A DNA stretch of 64,000 nt from assembly GCF_017874215.1 (NCBI RefSeq), contig NZ_JAGGLB010000019.1, positions 1 to 64,000 on the forward strand, given 5' to 3'. Below the pieces are notes generated by a model that was given only the letters and a program-made list of their open reading frames with translations, did no database searches and was not told the DNA's origin. The number at the start of each line of letters is the position of its first letter. The first letter of the stretch is position 1. Positions 1 through 8,838 of this stretch are shown here, piece by piece. A program made the translations under genes and the position numbers. The stretch is from Paenibacillus eucommiae. GTDB taxonomy: Bacteria; Bacillota; Bacilli; Paenibacillales; NBRC-103111.

Positions 1-95
1 CTCCTTTGTTTATAGCTCTGCAATGTGTTAGTCCTAACAACATTGTAACCTATGTGTGAACAAATTGGAGCTGTCTTACGTTCATCATAACTCTC

Positions 96-172
96 AGCTA
101 CAAAGTGCCGAGCAGGTCACGCTCAATCGGGCTGCCAGCAGACGTTGCTTTCCTGAGGGAAAGGGATTATGA
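96..172 (+). repeat. Tail fragment of the dispersed TTAACGATG repeat family
   Basis: This stretch resembles the tail of the long repeat copies near 39350-39430 and 54745-54800. Shared blocks include CAAAGTG, a CACGCTCAA(T/G)CG block, and the block around GTTGCTTTCC followed by GGGAA or GGGA. The head and the TTAACGATG hairpins are absent, so this is only a fragment. It abuts the terminator-like hairpin of the following minus-strand gene. The first 95 bases hold nothing I can assign. Confidence 0.6.
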
Positions 173-174
173 CA

Positions 175-251
175 ATAAAACAAGGAGTCCCCCCTTAATC
201 TCCTATGTGTGTAGGTTAACTACTTCACCCAGAGAAAGGTTGAACTCCTTG
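175..251 (-). terminator. Long hairpin terminator after the SLH gene
   Basis: On the minus strand CAAGGAGT (251-244) pairs with ACTCCTTG (188-181) and is followed by TTTTATT. The loop is unusually long, about 55 bases. It lies just beyond the stop codon of the SLH-domain gene and is placed as its terminator. Confidence 0.5.
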
Positions 252-282
252 TATGGAAGATTCGTTATGAGATTCGAATTTT

Positions 283-1497
283 TTAGCTTACTGGTCTGGT
301 TTTCAGTTCAGTCATACCATGTTCCTTCAGGTTAAAAATAAACTGCAGCGCCTCAGCTCTCGTGAGTGGATCCCGGCCCTGATAGCCTGCAACGGTTGGA
401 GCGCTTTTTCCAGTCGAATATCCTTTGTCCAGCAAATATTGAATCGCTTTATCGCTTAGCAGTGCTTTTCCGTCTGCTCCGGCAATGATCTCGGCCACCT
501 GACTTCGGCTAACAGGAGCATCCTGCTTTCTATCTGCTTCCAGGGATACTGGATAGTTCCGCTGGTAGGCAAGCTGATACGCTCCAGCAGACCAATGCTT
601 GCCCTTGCCAGCTTCGGGTAGCACGACCTGAAAGGCCTTGAAAAGCAAAGTCAGAAACTCTGCTTCCGTAATAGAGCGGTTGGGTTTAAACGTGTTGTCG
701 GGATAGCCCTCTGCAATCTTCTGCTCGACTGCACGTTGAATCACATTCTCCGCCCAGTGTCCTCGCACATCGTCAAACTTAACAGCTTGTGGTCGCGCTT
801 TCAGTTCGACCTTGTCTCCATCAACAATAGCATCGGGAGCCTCCACCCTGCTGCCTTTATAGACAAAATCCCATCTCGCGCTCGGAAGCTGGTTAGGCGC
901 ATACGTTTCATTCGTGTAAAAAAATATAGTGTTTGGCTTCCCTTCAGCCAAATCAGGAATACGGTAAGTTCCATTCTCATCGGCATCCGCGGAAAAACGC
1001 CCGACTCCACCTTCTCCATATGACACATAAGCACCCTTTACCGGAGTTCCGTCAGCATGAAGAATTCTTCCAATTAGCTGCACCTGCTCCAGGCCAAATT
1101 GCACATTCGTTTCATTTGCCTTGCCATTTTTGATGACGAGCTTATACGGATAATCGCCTATCACCTCGTCGTTGGACAACCGTACCTGATAAGATCCATC
1201 TGCCAGATTGTCTATATGGAAATATCCCCTCGCATCCGTAATTAGCTGCAGCACCTTCTTCTCTACTGCACCACTACCTGGATCCGCGCGATAAATATGC
1301 ACATCCACCCCGCGGCGATGCTCGCCAGTATCATTCATTACGGCAACTCCGGTAAACTGTTGATTCGAGACTTGAGATATGGCTGTACTTGCTAACTGAC
1401 CGGGAGATAGAGCATAACTATCTGCGGCTAGAGTCTTGTCTCCAAGCAGAGTAAGTCCTAGACACATCATGACATATAGCGCCAAGCTTTTTTTCAT
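283..1497 (-). CDS. SLH-domain cell-surface protein with carboxypeptidase regulatory-like domains
   Basis: A 404-residue exported protein. The N-terminus has Lys residues followed by a hydrophobic stretch ending near LAADS, a typical signal peptide. Residues of roughly 50-220 contain two beta-sandwich segments of the carboxypeptidase-regulatory type (GYFHIDNLADGSYQVRLS; GTYRIPDLAEGKP). The C-terminal third contains SLH motifs (GHWAENVIQRA, then EGYPDNTFKPNRSITEAEF) and two weaker SLH-like segments. SLH modules bind pyruvylated secondary cell-wall polymer, so the protein is probably held at the cell surface. The ATG at 1497 is chosen because the longer reading adds 16 residues ahead of the signal peptide. 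Ligand and exact role are unknown. Confidence 0.8.
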   Translation of the reverse strand: MKKSLALYVMMCLGLTLLGDKTLAADSYALSPGQLASTAISQVSNQQFTGVAVMNDTGEHRRGVDVHIYRADPGSGAVEKKVLQLITDARGYFHIDNLADGSYQVRLSNDEVIGDYPYKLVIKNGKANETNVQFGLEQVQLIGRILHADGTPVKGAYVSYGEGGVGRFSADADENGTYRIPDLAEGKPNTIFFYTNETYAPNQLPSARWDFVYKGSRVEAPDAIVDGDKVELKARPQAVKFDDVRGHWAENVIQRAVEQKIAEGYPDNTFKPNRSITEAEFLTLLFKAFQVVLPEAGKGKHWSAGAYQLAYQRNYPVSLEADRKQDAPVSRSQVAEIIAGADGKALLSDKAIQYLLDKGYSTGKSAPTVAGYQGRDPLTRAEALQFIFNLKEHGMTELKTRPVS

Positions 1498-1791
1498 ATT
1501 GACTGATAACCCCTTCGCTAAGAAATAAAATGCTGATAAGAGCAAGGATAGTATTATATATTATTTCTTAATTCACTCTATTGTAAACCAGGCTGTCAAT
1601 TGCGACAAGGAATTCATTGTCAATCACTGTCGTTCCTTGCAATTCTATGTATTTCTATGTTTTTCTTTCACGAACTTTTCTACGTTTGATGAACCTTTGA
1701 TGAATCTTTGGTGAACCGTTTGAAAAAATAAGTGATTTATGTCACTATAGATGTATCTGAGCAAGCATTTTACAAGTATAGGTGGTTAACT

Positions 1792-2697
1792 ATGACAACG
1801 GGAGAAGCTCCATACCGCATTCTTTTGTACTATAAGTTTATAACGATTGAAAATCCTGAGGCACTAGCCCGCGAGCATTTGGCATACTGCAAGAAGCTGG
1901 GGGTCAAAGGGCGTATCCTTGTTGCTCCCGAAGGTATTAACGGCACCCTGTCAGGAACTGTAGAGCAGACGGAAGCCTACTTGAGAATGATGCGGCAAAT
2001 ACCGCTTTTTCAGGACCTTGTGGTAAAAATAGACGAGAGTGACAAGCATGCCTTTCATAAAATATTTGTGCGTCCCAAAAAAGAGCTCGTTACCTTCCGG
2101 TTGGAAGAGGATGTGAATCCGAACGAGCTAACCGGCAAGCATTTGAAGCCGAAGGAATTCTATGAGAAGCTGCAGCAGGAAGATGTTATCGTTCTGGATG
2201 GACGCAACTACTATGAATATGACATTGGACATTTCCGCGGCGCTATTCGCCCTGAAGTAGAATCGACCAAGGAGTTCCCTGAATGGATCCGAAACAACCT
2301 GAGCGAGTATAAGGACCGCCCCATTCTTACCTACTGTACCGGCGGTATTCGTTGCGAGAAGCTCTCGGGCTTCCTGTTGAAGGAAGGCTTTACAGACGTT
2401 TCCCAGCTCGATGGTGGCATTGTGACCTATGGGAAGGACCCTGAGGTAGAAGGCCGGCTCTTCGACGGCAAATGCTATGTCTTCGACGAACGGGTCTCTG
2501 TTCCGATCAACCGTACCGATGAAGATATCGTAGTTGGAAGCTGCCATCATTGCGGCAAACCTGAAGACCGTTACATTAACTGTGCGAATGATTACTGCCA
2601 TCTCCAGCATGTTTGCTGCGAGGAATGTGAAGAAGCGCATAACAGCTTTTGCTCTAAAGAATGTGAAGAGAAGACGCTGAGAAGTTTAGAAGCTTAA
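1792..2697 (+). CDS. trhO: tRNA uridine(34) hydroxylase, rhodanese family
   Basis: TrhO-family enzymes hydroxylate U34 of certain tRNAs on the way to 5-methoxyuridine-type wobble modifications. The 301-residue product has the expected layout: an N-terminal ferredoxin-like domain (YYKF...[13 protein letters not shown]), a rhodanese domain (residues about 115-215) with the active-site loop [10 protein letters not shown] (Cys about 182 and 188), and a Cys-rich C-terminus (CHHC, CCEECEE, FCSKEC) that may bind zinc. The ATG at 1792 follows AGGTGG with 6-base spacing; a GTG at 1732 would add 20 residues unlike the family. It stands alone and is followed by a strong hairpin. Confidence 0.9.
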   Translation: MTTGEAPYRILLYYKFITIENPEALAREHLAYCKKLGVKGRILVAPEGINGTLSGTVEQTEAYLRMMRQIPLFQDLVVKIDESDKHAFHKIFVRPKKELVTFRLEEDVNPNELTGKHLKPKEFYEKLQQEDVIVLDGRNYYEYDIGHFRGAIRPEVESTKEFPEWIRNNLSEYKDRPILTYCTGGIRCEKLSGFLLKEGFTDVSQLDGGIVTYGKDPEVEGRLFDGKCYVFDERVSVPINRTDEDIVVGSCHHCGKPEDRYINCANDYCHLQHVCCEECEEAHNSFCSKECEEKTLRSLEA

Positions 2698-2698
2698 T

Positions 2699-2785
2699 AG
2701 CACATCAAAGGACGCCTTGCGGCGTCCTTTTGATGTGCTTGTTCACGGCTTGGCTGTTTGCGGAAAGGAAGCAGCGTGCAGGCAA
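2699..2785 (+). repeat. Terminator-like hairpin fused to a head fragment of the repeat family
   Basis: GCACATCAAAGGACGCC pairs with GGCGTCC plus TTTTGATGTGC around the loop TTGC (2700-2738), about 17 base pairs with one bulge, directly after the trhO stop. The core GACGCC-TTGC-GGCGTC and the following bases (TTTGATGTGC, then GTTC, CGG and TTGCGGA) resemble the first 60 bases of the longer repeat copies at 16722 and 38750. It probably serves as the trhO terminator, although no clear T-run follows. Confidence 0.55.
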
Positions 2786-2954
2786 TATTCCGGGATAAGG
2801 TTGATGACAACCAAATTCAGTATTTTTTCCTTTGCTGTGAATTTTACGTAAATTTTCATCTGTTAATAAAAGGTTTTGAAGCACAAATGTGGAATAGTAC
2901 ATACATAACGACTCTTTTGGTTAGAGTCCATCATTTTAATGTGAGGTGAGCAAA

Positions 2955-3230
2955 ATGAAAGCTACTGGAATTGTAAGAAAAATCGATGAATTAGGGCGGA
3001 TCGTTCTACCCATAGAGCTGCGCCGCTCGCTAAGAATTGATATCGGGGATGCAGTAGAAATTTACGTGGATCCAGATAAAATCATGCTCAAAAAATATAC
3101 ACCCGCTTGTCTTTTTTGCGGTAATTTTGAGGACATGACCTACTTCCGCGGTAAAATGATCTGTAAAGGTTGTTTCAATGAAATGACCGAAGAAACCGAG
3201 AAACCGGTTGAACAACAGGATCTATCTTAA
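2955..3230 (+). CDS. AbrB-like transition-state regulator with a CxxC pair
   Basis: A 91-residue protein with an N-terminal swapped-hairpin AbrB DNA-binding domain (GIVRKIDELGRIVLPIELRR, then DAVEIYVD and IMLKKY). After it come CLFCG and CKGC, a four-cysteine arrangement likely to form a small zinc site. AbrB proteins bind AT-rich promoters as dimers or tetramers and control post-exponential genes. The ATG at 2955 follows GAGGTGAG. A shorter relative with the same cysteine pairs lies at 33475-33735. The target genes cannot be read from this window. Confidence 0.85.
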   Translation: MKATGIVRKIDELGRIVLPIELRRSLRIDIGDAVEIYVDPDKIMLKKYTPACLFCGNFEDMTYFRGKMICKGCFNEMTEETEKPVEQQDLS

Positions 3231-3305
3231 TCATCCTATCCAAAAAACGTCAGTCGCATGTGAAATCCTGGCGGTCTTTGCCGAGAAAATTTGTGCCTAT
3301 ATCAC

Positions 3306-3346
3306 GTAAAAGCCCACAGCACGCTCAGGTGAAGTGGGCTTTACGC
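3306..3346 (+). terminator. Hairpin after the abrB-like gene
   Basis: GTAAAAGCCCAC pairs with GTGGGCTTTAC across a loop of about 16 bases, followed by a weak T-rich stretch. It lies between convergent genes and fits the 3' end of the abrB-like gene. Confidence 0.5.
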
Positions 3347-3359
3347 ATTTATTTCCGTG

Positions 3360-3417
3360 AAAAAGGAACCGCCATACTCGGTCAATGCTGTGCACGACAT
3401 ATGAGTATGGCGATTCC
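3360..3417 (-). terminator. Strong terminator of the copper amine oxidase-like gene
   Basis: GGAACCGCCATACTC (3365-3379) pairs with GAGTATGGCGATTCC (3403-3417), 14 of 15 positions. On the minus strand it is followed by TTTTT. This is a classic intrinsic terminator for the minus-strand gene ending at 3431. Confidence 0.75.
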
Positions 3418-3430
3418 TACAAGATGCATG

Positions 3431-4450
3431 TTATTGACGTTTTTGGAGATCTGCTAACGCTGCATTTTTCACTTGCTCATAAGTATTCTTATAGGTTTGA
3501 ATGATGGAGGTACTGTAACCATTCGCACTTAGCTGGCTTTCTGCTTCTCCAACAATTGTTGAAAACTGACTATCGCAGGCGCTTAGCTTAGCAGAACCTT
3601 GTGCAAGCAAATCAGTATCCCCTGTTTTAAAGAATTTATCCGCGAGTGAGCTCAGTTCGCTTGTACAACTGCTCTGCAAGGCTTGAAGCTTGCTTTGTGC
3701 TGCGCTTTTAATAGATTCTTCACTCGGCTTGGTTGATCCTCCAGAACCTCCTGGGGTTCCTGGTGCTCCTGGATTGCCCGCATTACCATTTCCTTCATTT
3801 TTACCATCTGTTCCACCCGAAGGTTTGCCAGATCCAGAAGTATCCTCTGGCTTCTTGCCGCTTCCATCAACAGGATCTTTCTCCTGTGTACGAACTGATG
3901 CGGCAATTGTATATGTCGCAGGATCCCAATCGATCTTCTTCCCCAAAGCTTCTGATACGAAGCGGATAGGCACATACAAGCTGCCATCAATGATAAAGCC
4001 AGGCAGCTTCTCAGAAGGCTGTATTCCCTTACCATCGAAAATATAAGTTACCTTTTCTTTATACACCTTCAAGTCTGTTGGCTTCAGCTTTACTTTATCT
4101 CCACTGCCAGCCGCTTGATTCCGTACTTGCGCATTTAGCTTGAACTCATTAATGCTGATCAGCTCAGAAGCTGTAGGCTTTGAGATCGTTACCGTATAGC
4201 TTTTACCATCCCATTTGACTGACTTGTCCAAAGAATAAGCAATAAAACGCAAAGGCACATAGGTGCTGCCTTCATAAATAAAACCGCGTTGATCCTTTGC
4301 AGGAGCATACTCTTTACCATCGAAAGTGTAATGCATAGGAGCGAAATAAACATTTACCGTTATCGGCTTTTGCGCTGCTGCAGCTGAAGTCGTAATTGCC
4401 ATGATAAGAGCCAAAGACAGAACCATAATTGCTTTCAACTTGTTTTTCAT
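3431..4450 (-). CDS. Exported protein with two copper amine oxidase N-terminal-like domains
   Basis: A 339-residue protein with a signal peptide (start MKNKLKAIMV, cleavage near AAAAQ). Two copies follow of the domain found at the N-terminus of copper amine oxidases and common in Paenibacillus surface proteins: FIYEGSTYVPLRFIAYSLD and FIIDGSLYVPIRFVSEALG, each followed by a W-D(G/P) turn. A Gly/Pro/Ser-rich linker (about residues 190-240) joins a helical C-terminal part of about 100 residues. No enzyme domain is present. Its start lies 28 bases after the stop of 4478-5161, so the two are probably one operon. Function unknown; likely envelope-related. Confidence 0.75.
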   Translation of the reverse strand: MKNKLKAIMVLSLALIMAITTSAAAAQKPITVNVYFAPMHYTFDGKEYAPAKDQRGFIYEGSTYVPLRFIAYSLDKSVKWDGKSYTVTISKPTASELISINEFKLNAQVRNQAAGSGDKVKLKPTDLKVYKEKVTYIFDGKGIQPSEKLPGFIIDGSLYVPIRFVSEALGKKIDWDPATYTIAASVRTQEKDPVDGSGKKPEDTSGSGKPSGGTDGKNEGNGNAGNPGAPGTPGGSGGSTKPSEESIKSAAQSKLQALQSSCTSELSSLADKFFKTGDTDLLAQGSAKLSACDSQFSTIVGEAESQLSANGYSTSIIQTYKNTYEQVKNAALADLQKRQ

Positions 4451-4477
4451 ATACAAGCACACCTTCTTTGCTCCTCA

Positions 4478-5161
4478 TTATTTAGAGGTTTCTTTGTAGG
4501 TTTTTCCTTGACTTAAACCATATTTCGCCGCTATCTGAATCAAATGATCATATTCATCCTCTGTCAGCTTTTCCATGATAATCTTTTTGGCTGCCTTCTT
4601 ATCCTCGATAGAAAGACCATTTCCGGCCATTTTGGAAATCAGTTGAATGTCTGAAGCGCTGAGCTTTTTCAATAATACAGTAGTCACAGATAATTTGTCC
4701 TTTAGTGATATCGCACTTTCTACGTCCTTGGCCTTCTCCTTAGTTACCTCCGCTTGATATTCCAGCTTCTGTCCCTTGGGAGTTGGAGATGGGGAAGCAG
4801 GTTTAGAGGACGGTTTAGATGTTTCAGAGGATGGTTTTGATGAAGCTGTAGGCGATGGATCCGTTGAGGAATCTGGTGAATTGTTATCAACACCATTGCC
4901 AGCTTCCTGCCCACCTTCCGGCTTCTTTCCTTCATCAGTCTGTCCACCAGATGAAATTGGATCTCCACCTTCTCCATTCTGCTCTGAAGAGTTTTCAGTC
5001 GGGTTCGGCGTAGTCTCCAGTAAAGCTTCCACTTCACTTGGTACTAAAGATTTAAGCGTATAAGAGACAGCCATATTCATTCCTATGTATCCAACAATGA
5101 GTAGAACAATAAGGACAGAACCCGACCAAATTAGCCACTTTTTCCATTTCTTTTTCTGCAT
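4478..5161 (-). CDS. Membrane-anchored protein of unknown function with a Ser/Pro-rich stalk
   Basis: A 227-residue protein. A Lys-rich cytoplasmic tip (MQKKKWKKW) precedes one transmembrane segment (about residues 9-30). A long Ser/Pro/Glu/Gly-rich stalk (about residues 48-125) leads to a helical C-terminal domain (about 140-220) containing LSASDIQLISKMAGNGLS and LTEDEYDHLIQIAAKYG. The layout suggests an outward-facing domain held away from the membrane. I do not recognise the C-terminal domain. It is first in a likely two-gene operon with the copper amine oxidase-like gene. Confidence 0.65.
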   Translation of the reverse strand: MQKKKWKKWLIWSGSVLIVLLIVGYIGMNMAVSYTLKSLVPSEVEALLETTPNPTENSSEQNGEGGDPISSGGQTDEGKKPEGGQEAGNGVDNNSPDSSTDPSPTASSKPSSETSKPSSKPASPSPTPKGQKLEYQAEVTKEKAKDVESAISLKDKLSVTTVLLKKLSASDIQLISKMAGNGLSIEDKKAAKKIIMEKLTEDEYDHLIQIAAKYGLSQGKTYKETSK

Positions 5162-5401
5162 GCGTTCACCAGCCTAAGTCTCAATTTGAATGTGGATATA
5201 CCATATCATACCACATTTCCACACTCTAAAGCTACAAAACGTATATCTCCATGCCAGAGTCCGCTTATTCAGTGCAAGTGAAACGCATCTTTACATGGTT
5301 ATTTTAGAGGTTGACAAAGGGAAGCCGAGACAAGTCTACTCCCTGAAATAATGCTTTTTTTATGCTGCAGCGCTTTGAATTATTAAGTTAAAATGGAGAA
5401 A

Positions 5402-5425
5402 TTAAAAAAGCATCCTAAGATGCTT
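5402..5425 (-). terminator. Terminator of the polysaccharide cassette
   Basis: On the minus strand AAGCATC-TTAG-GATGCTT is followed by TTTTAA. It lies just beyond the stop of the dehydratase gene at 5455. The rest of the gap 5162-5454 shows nothing else I can assign. Confidence 0.75.
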
Positions 5426-5454
5426 CGCTTTCTTTGTGATACTACCTATGTACT

Positions 5455-7275
5455 TCAACTAACGTGAGAATAACCCGAAACCAAATGCCCGATCACTTCT
5501 CTTATGGCACTATGCTCTTCCCCAATTACTTTCTCCAAGCGCTTCATCTCAAGATCAAGCTGACTACGACTTATTGTTATAGGTCTCCCGATAAATATTC
5601 GATCATGGCGTGTAGAAGAAATATCCTCTTCACTTAGCAGTAATTCCTCGTACAATTTTTCTCCTGGCCGAATACCACTGTAAGTAATCTCAATGTCTAC
5701 TCCTGGCTCAAAACCAGATAGACGGATAAGATCCGAAGCAAGATCGGCAATTTTAACTGGGCTTCCCATATCCAATATAAAGACCTCTCCGCCTTGAGCG
5801 AATGCGCCCGCTTGAATAACTAGCTGCACGGCTTCCGGAATCGTCATGAAATAACGAATCATTTCCGGATGTGTAACTGTAACAGGGCCACCTGCTTCGA
5901 TCTGCTCTTTAAAATGTGGGATCACGCTTCCACGGCTGCCAAGAACATTTCCAAACCGTACAGCTACGAATCTTGTATTGCTTGTGCGATCCAGACTCTG
6001 AATCAGCATCTCGGCAATTCGTTTAGTTGCCCCCATTATGCTTGTAGGATTTACAGCTTTATCTGTTGAAATAAGCACAAATCTTTCTGCCTGATACAGA
6101 TCAGCACATTCTGCTACATTCTTCGTTCCAAAAACATTGTTCTTAATAGCTTCTGCAGGATTGCGCTCCATCAAAGGGACATGCTTATGCGCTGCGGCAT
6201 GAAACACTACTTTCGGACGATAGCATGTAAATACGTCTTGAATGCGCTCTTTATCTTGAACATCTGCAATTATAGTTTCCAATAATAGCCCGGGAAATAA
6301 TCGCGACATTTCTCTTTCAATATCATAAATACTATTCTCTCCATGTCCTAGCAGCAGCAGCTTACTTGGGCGAAAAGGGGCTATTTGTCTGCATAGCTCA
6401 GAACCGATGGAACCACCGGCACCTGTAATTAACACGACTTTATCTTCCACGTAATTGGCTATACCCTCTAAATCCACATTGATAGGATCTCGTCCCAGCA
6501 AATCTTCTACTACAACATCCCTTATTGCATTAATCGTTACCTTGCCTTGAATAAGGTCATTGATCTTCGGAATGATCTTCAGTTTTGCTTTCGTCAGCTT
6601 ACAAATGCCAATAATTTCTGATATATCTTTACGTGATACGGAAGGTATGGCAATAATGATTTCGTCGATATCGTGCTTGGCAACAACTTCAATAATTTGA
6701 TCGCGCCCCCCGAGAACTGGCAGACCCACTACTTGATGGTTCTTTTTGGCAACATCGTCATCAATAAATGCCATCGGGTACAAATTCGACTGAGAATTAA
6801 ATTTCAATTCCTTAGCGATAAGAATTCCGCAATCCCCCGCTCCAACAATCAGAGCTTTACGTTGATCCAGCTTCTTTTTATAATATTTGTCCCTTAGTAC
6901 CCGCCAAGCAAATCTGCTTACCCCTATCACAATAATCATAGTCTCCAGTACACGGATGAAAACAGAGAAAGGAATTCTAGGTGAGAAAAAGAAGAACATA
7001 AATAAATAAGACGCTGTACAGCCAATGGTAACCGCCTTGAAAATCGAGATCATTTCGCCAATGCTGGCATATTCCCAGATTCGATTGTAGAGCTTGAAAT
7101 ACATCAAGCTAGCTGAACAGAAAATCATAGATATAGCCGCATATCTAATACATTGCTCTATATAATTCGGGGAGATGTAGCCATCAAATCTGAAGAGATA
7201 AGACGTATAAATACTTACCCATACCAACAGCATATCTATAAGAACTAATAAAACTAATCTGCTCTGAAGCTTCAC
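5455..7275 (-). CDS. Membrane nucleoside-diphosphate-sugar dehydratase/epimerase (CapD/WbpM/EpsC family)
   Basis: A 606-residue protein of the long SDR family that makes UDP-4-keto-6-deoxy-sugars for surface glycans. Four N-terminal transmembrane segments (residues about 8-115) are followed by a first nucleotide-binding fold (IVGAGDCGILIAKEL) and a catalytic SDR domain with NAD motif TGAGGSIGSEL. The catalytic region reads STDKAVNPTSIMGATKR. The usual SDR tyrosine is Met here, as is normal for the large UDP-GlcNAc 4,6-dehydratases. It is last in the cassette with the tyrosine kinase upstream (27-base gap). Exact sugar substrate uncertain. Confidence 0.85.
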   Translation of the reverse strand: MKLQSRLVLLVLIDMLLVWVSIYTSYLFRFDGYISPNYIEQCIRYAAISMIFCSASLMYFKLYNRIWEYASIGEMISIFKAVTIGCTASYLFMFFFFSPRIPFSVFIRVLETMIIVIGVSRFAWRVLRDKYYKKKLDQRKALIVGAGDCGILIAKELKFNSQSNLYPMAFIDDDVAKKNHQVVGLPVLGGRDQIIEVVAKHDIDEIIIAIPSVSRKDISEIIGICKLTKAKLKIIPKINDLIQGKVTINAIRDVVVEDLLGRDPINVDLEGIANYVEDKVVLITGAGGSIGSELCRQIAPFRPSKLLLLGHGENSIYDIEREMSRLFPGLLLETIIADVQDKERIQDVFTCYRPKVVFHAAAHKHVPLMERNPAEAIKNNVFGTKNVAECADLYQAERFVLISTDKAVNPTSIMGATKRIAEMLIQSLDRTSNTRFVAVRFGNVLGSRGSVIPHFKEQIEAGGPVTVTHPEMIRYFMTIPEAVQLVIQAGAFAQGGEVFILDMGSPVKIADLASDLIRLSGFEPGVDIEITYSGIRPGEKLYEELLLSEEDISSTRHDRIFIGRPITISRSQLDLEMKRLEKVIGEEHSAIREVIGHLVSGYSHVS

Positions 7276-7302
7276 ACTGCATCCCCCATTTAAGGCGCTC
7301 TT

Positions 7303-7992
7303 CTACGTTTTATTTCCATAATAATAGTAATAATAGGCTTCTCTGCTATTTCTATCCACATTATTCAGTACAACACCGAGTATTCTGGCTTGCACATGTT
7401 CAAGATTAGCCTTCGCCTTCATCGCTACTTCCCGCTTTACATTTCCAGAATCCACAACAAGGATAACACCATCACATTTGGTGGCCAATATTTGCGCATC
7501 CGTAACAGCAATTGCTGGAGGGGTGTCTAGTAAAATAATATCGTACCTCTGCTTCAGCTCTTCAAGAAGAGTAACTAGCCTCTTCGAGGATAAAATTTCG
7601 GAAGGGTTAGGCGGTATCGGACCAGACGTAATGATATCCAGATTAGGAATACCAGAGCTTTTGATCGTTTCTTCGATTGCTGCCTGATTCGTCAACAACC
7701 CGGTTAAGCCCACTCTGTTCGTTGTTTTAAAAGTATGATGGACAGTTGGCTTGCGAAGATCAGCATCAATCAACAGTACCTTCTTATCAGCTTGCGAATA
7801 AGCTGTTGCCAAATTGGCGATCGTCGTTGATTTACCTTCTCCCGGCCCTGCCGAGGTGACCATGAGTACCCTCAAGTCTTCATCTATAGCAGAAAATTGA
7901 ATATTAGTCCTTAAAGTTCTATAGGATTCGGAAATGGGAGATTTCGGATTAATATGCGTAATAATTTGTTTATGATTGGTTGGTTGTGACAT
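7303..7992 (-). CDS. Bacterial tyrosine kinase, CpsD/CapB type
   Basis: A 229-residue cytoplasmic BY-kinase. Walker A is GPGEGKST (about 49-56), Walker A' is LLIDADLRKP, and Walker B is IILLDTPP. The C-terminus ends with a tyrosine cluster (EAYYYYYYGNK) that is autophosphorylated in this family. Such kinases act with a separate membrane activator, here the next upstream gene, and with a PHP phosphatase, here 11310-12074, to control polysaccharide polymerisation and other targets. The ATG at 7992 has GAGG six bases upstream and overlaps the end of the activator gene by 23 bases, implying coupled translation. Confidence 0.92.
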   Translation of the reverse strand: MSQPTNHKQIITHINPKSPISESYRTLRTNIQFSAIDEDLRVLMVTSAGPGEGKSTTIANLATAYSQADKKVLLIDADLRKPTVHHTFKTTNRVGLTGLLTNQAAIEETIKSSGIPNLDIITSGPIPPNPSEILSSKRLVTLLEELKQRYDIILLDTPPAIAVTDAQILATKCDGVILVVDSGNVKREVAMKAKANLEHVQARILGVVLNNVDRNSREAYYYYYYGNKT

Positions 7993-8728
7993 GTGGCGCC
8001 TCACTTCCCTTGTGAATGATTGCGGCAGAGCTGTTATTGATATAATCCTCTGATTTAGCTTTGGTTACCATAGTTAAAGTAGGGAGGTTCAAATATCGCT
8101 GAACATCCTCTTCACTCTTGATCGTATCATCCAGGTATTCCAGCAGAAAAGCAATACCAACAGCAACCATCAATGAAACTACCAGACTGATCGCAATATT
8201 CAATTTGGGGTTCGGTTTAACAGCTGAGGGCTTCTTATCTTCCTTGGCTTCATTCAGCAGTGATACATTGTTAACCTGCATAATTAAAGGAATTTCACTT
8301 TCAAAAACCTTGGATACCGCGTTAACGATCTGGGCAGCTTTCTCATAAGAAGCATCTTGAACACCAAGAGTCATAACTTGTGTATTATTTACAGAACTAA
8401 CCTTTACCTTCTGAATAAGCTGTTCAGCTGTTAAACCAAACTCAGGGTATTCTCTTACTACTTTATCCATGATCCTCGATGTTTTGATAACCTCTTTGTA
8501 CGTATCGATTAATTTGATATTCAAGTTTACTGAATTAATATCGACTACATCCAGGCCTTGGCGCTCTTCAGATTTATTGATAATCAGCTTGGTAGAGGCT
8601 TCGTAGGTCGGTTGTATAAAAAAATAACTAATTACGCCTGCAGCTATGCAGCTAACTAGTACTATAGAAACTATCATCCACACCCTTTTCCTGATGATTT
8701 TCAAATAATCTCTTAAATCTAGTTCCAT
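7970..8728 (-). CDS. Wzz-domain tyrosine kinase activator (CpsC/YveK type)
   Basis: A 252-residue membrane protein. The N-terminal motif ELDLRDYLKIIRKR precedes TM1 (about residues 16-40). An extracellular Wzz-type region of about 130 residues and TM2 (about residues 177-200, with PNPKLNIA just before it) follow. A short cytoplasmic tail normally touches the kinase. In Gram-positive bacteria this protein activates the separate BY-kinase and influences chain length of surface polysaccharides. The ATG at 8728 follows GGAGGT with six-base spacing; the longer reading lacks such a site. Confidence 0.88.
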   Translation of the reverse strand: MELDLRDYLKIIRKRVWMIVSIVLVSCIAAGVISYFFIQPTYEASTKLIINKSEERQGLDVVDINSVNLNIKLIDTYKEVIKTSRIMDKVVREYPEFGLTAEQLIQKVKVSSVNNTQVMTLGVQDASYEKAAQIVNAVSKVFESEIPLIMQVNNVSLLNEAKEDKKPSAVKPNPKLNIAISLVVSLMVAVGIAFLLEYLDDTIKSEEDVQRYLNLPTLTMVTKAKSEDYINNSSAAIIHKGSEAPHVTTNQS

Positions 8729-8838
8729 TATTAGACCTCCGTAGTCATGCTTGACCTTCATATCATGATGCTGAATACAAATCCCTCCCCAGCAATAGGA
8801 GAGGGGATTTGTAAACTCTCAGTAAATATTTTATTTAT

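Noticed and set aside
2128-2640. 170-residue minus-strand frame opposite trhO, and similar long frames opposite other genes (for example 4776-5063, 9569-10048, 18462-18884)
   Set aside because: They mirror well-supported genes on the other strand, have no ribosome site, and their translations show no recognisable domain.
3306-3417. A small RNA between the abrB-like and copper amine oxidase-like genes
   Set aside because: The two large hairpins are explained as terminators of the two convergent genes.
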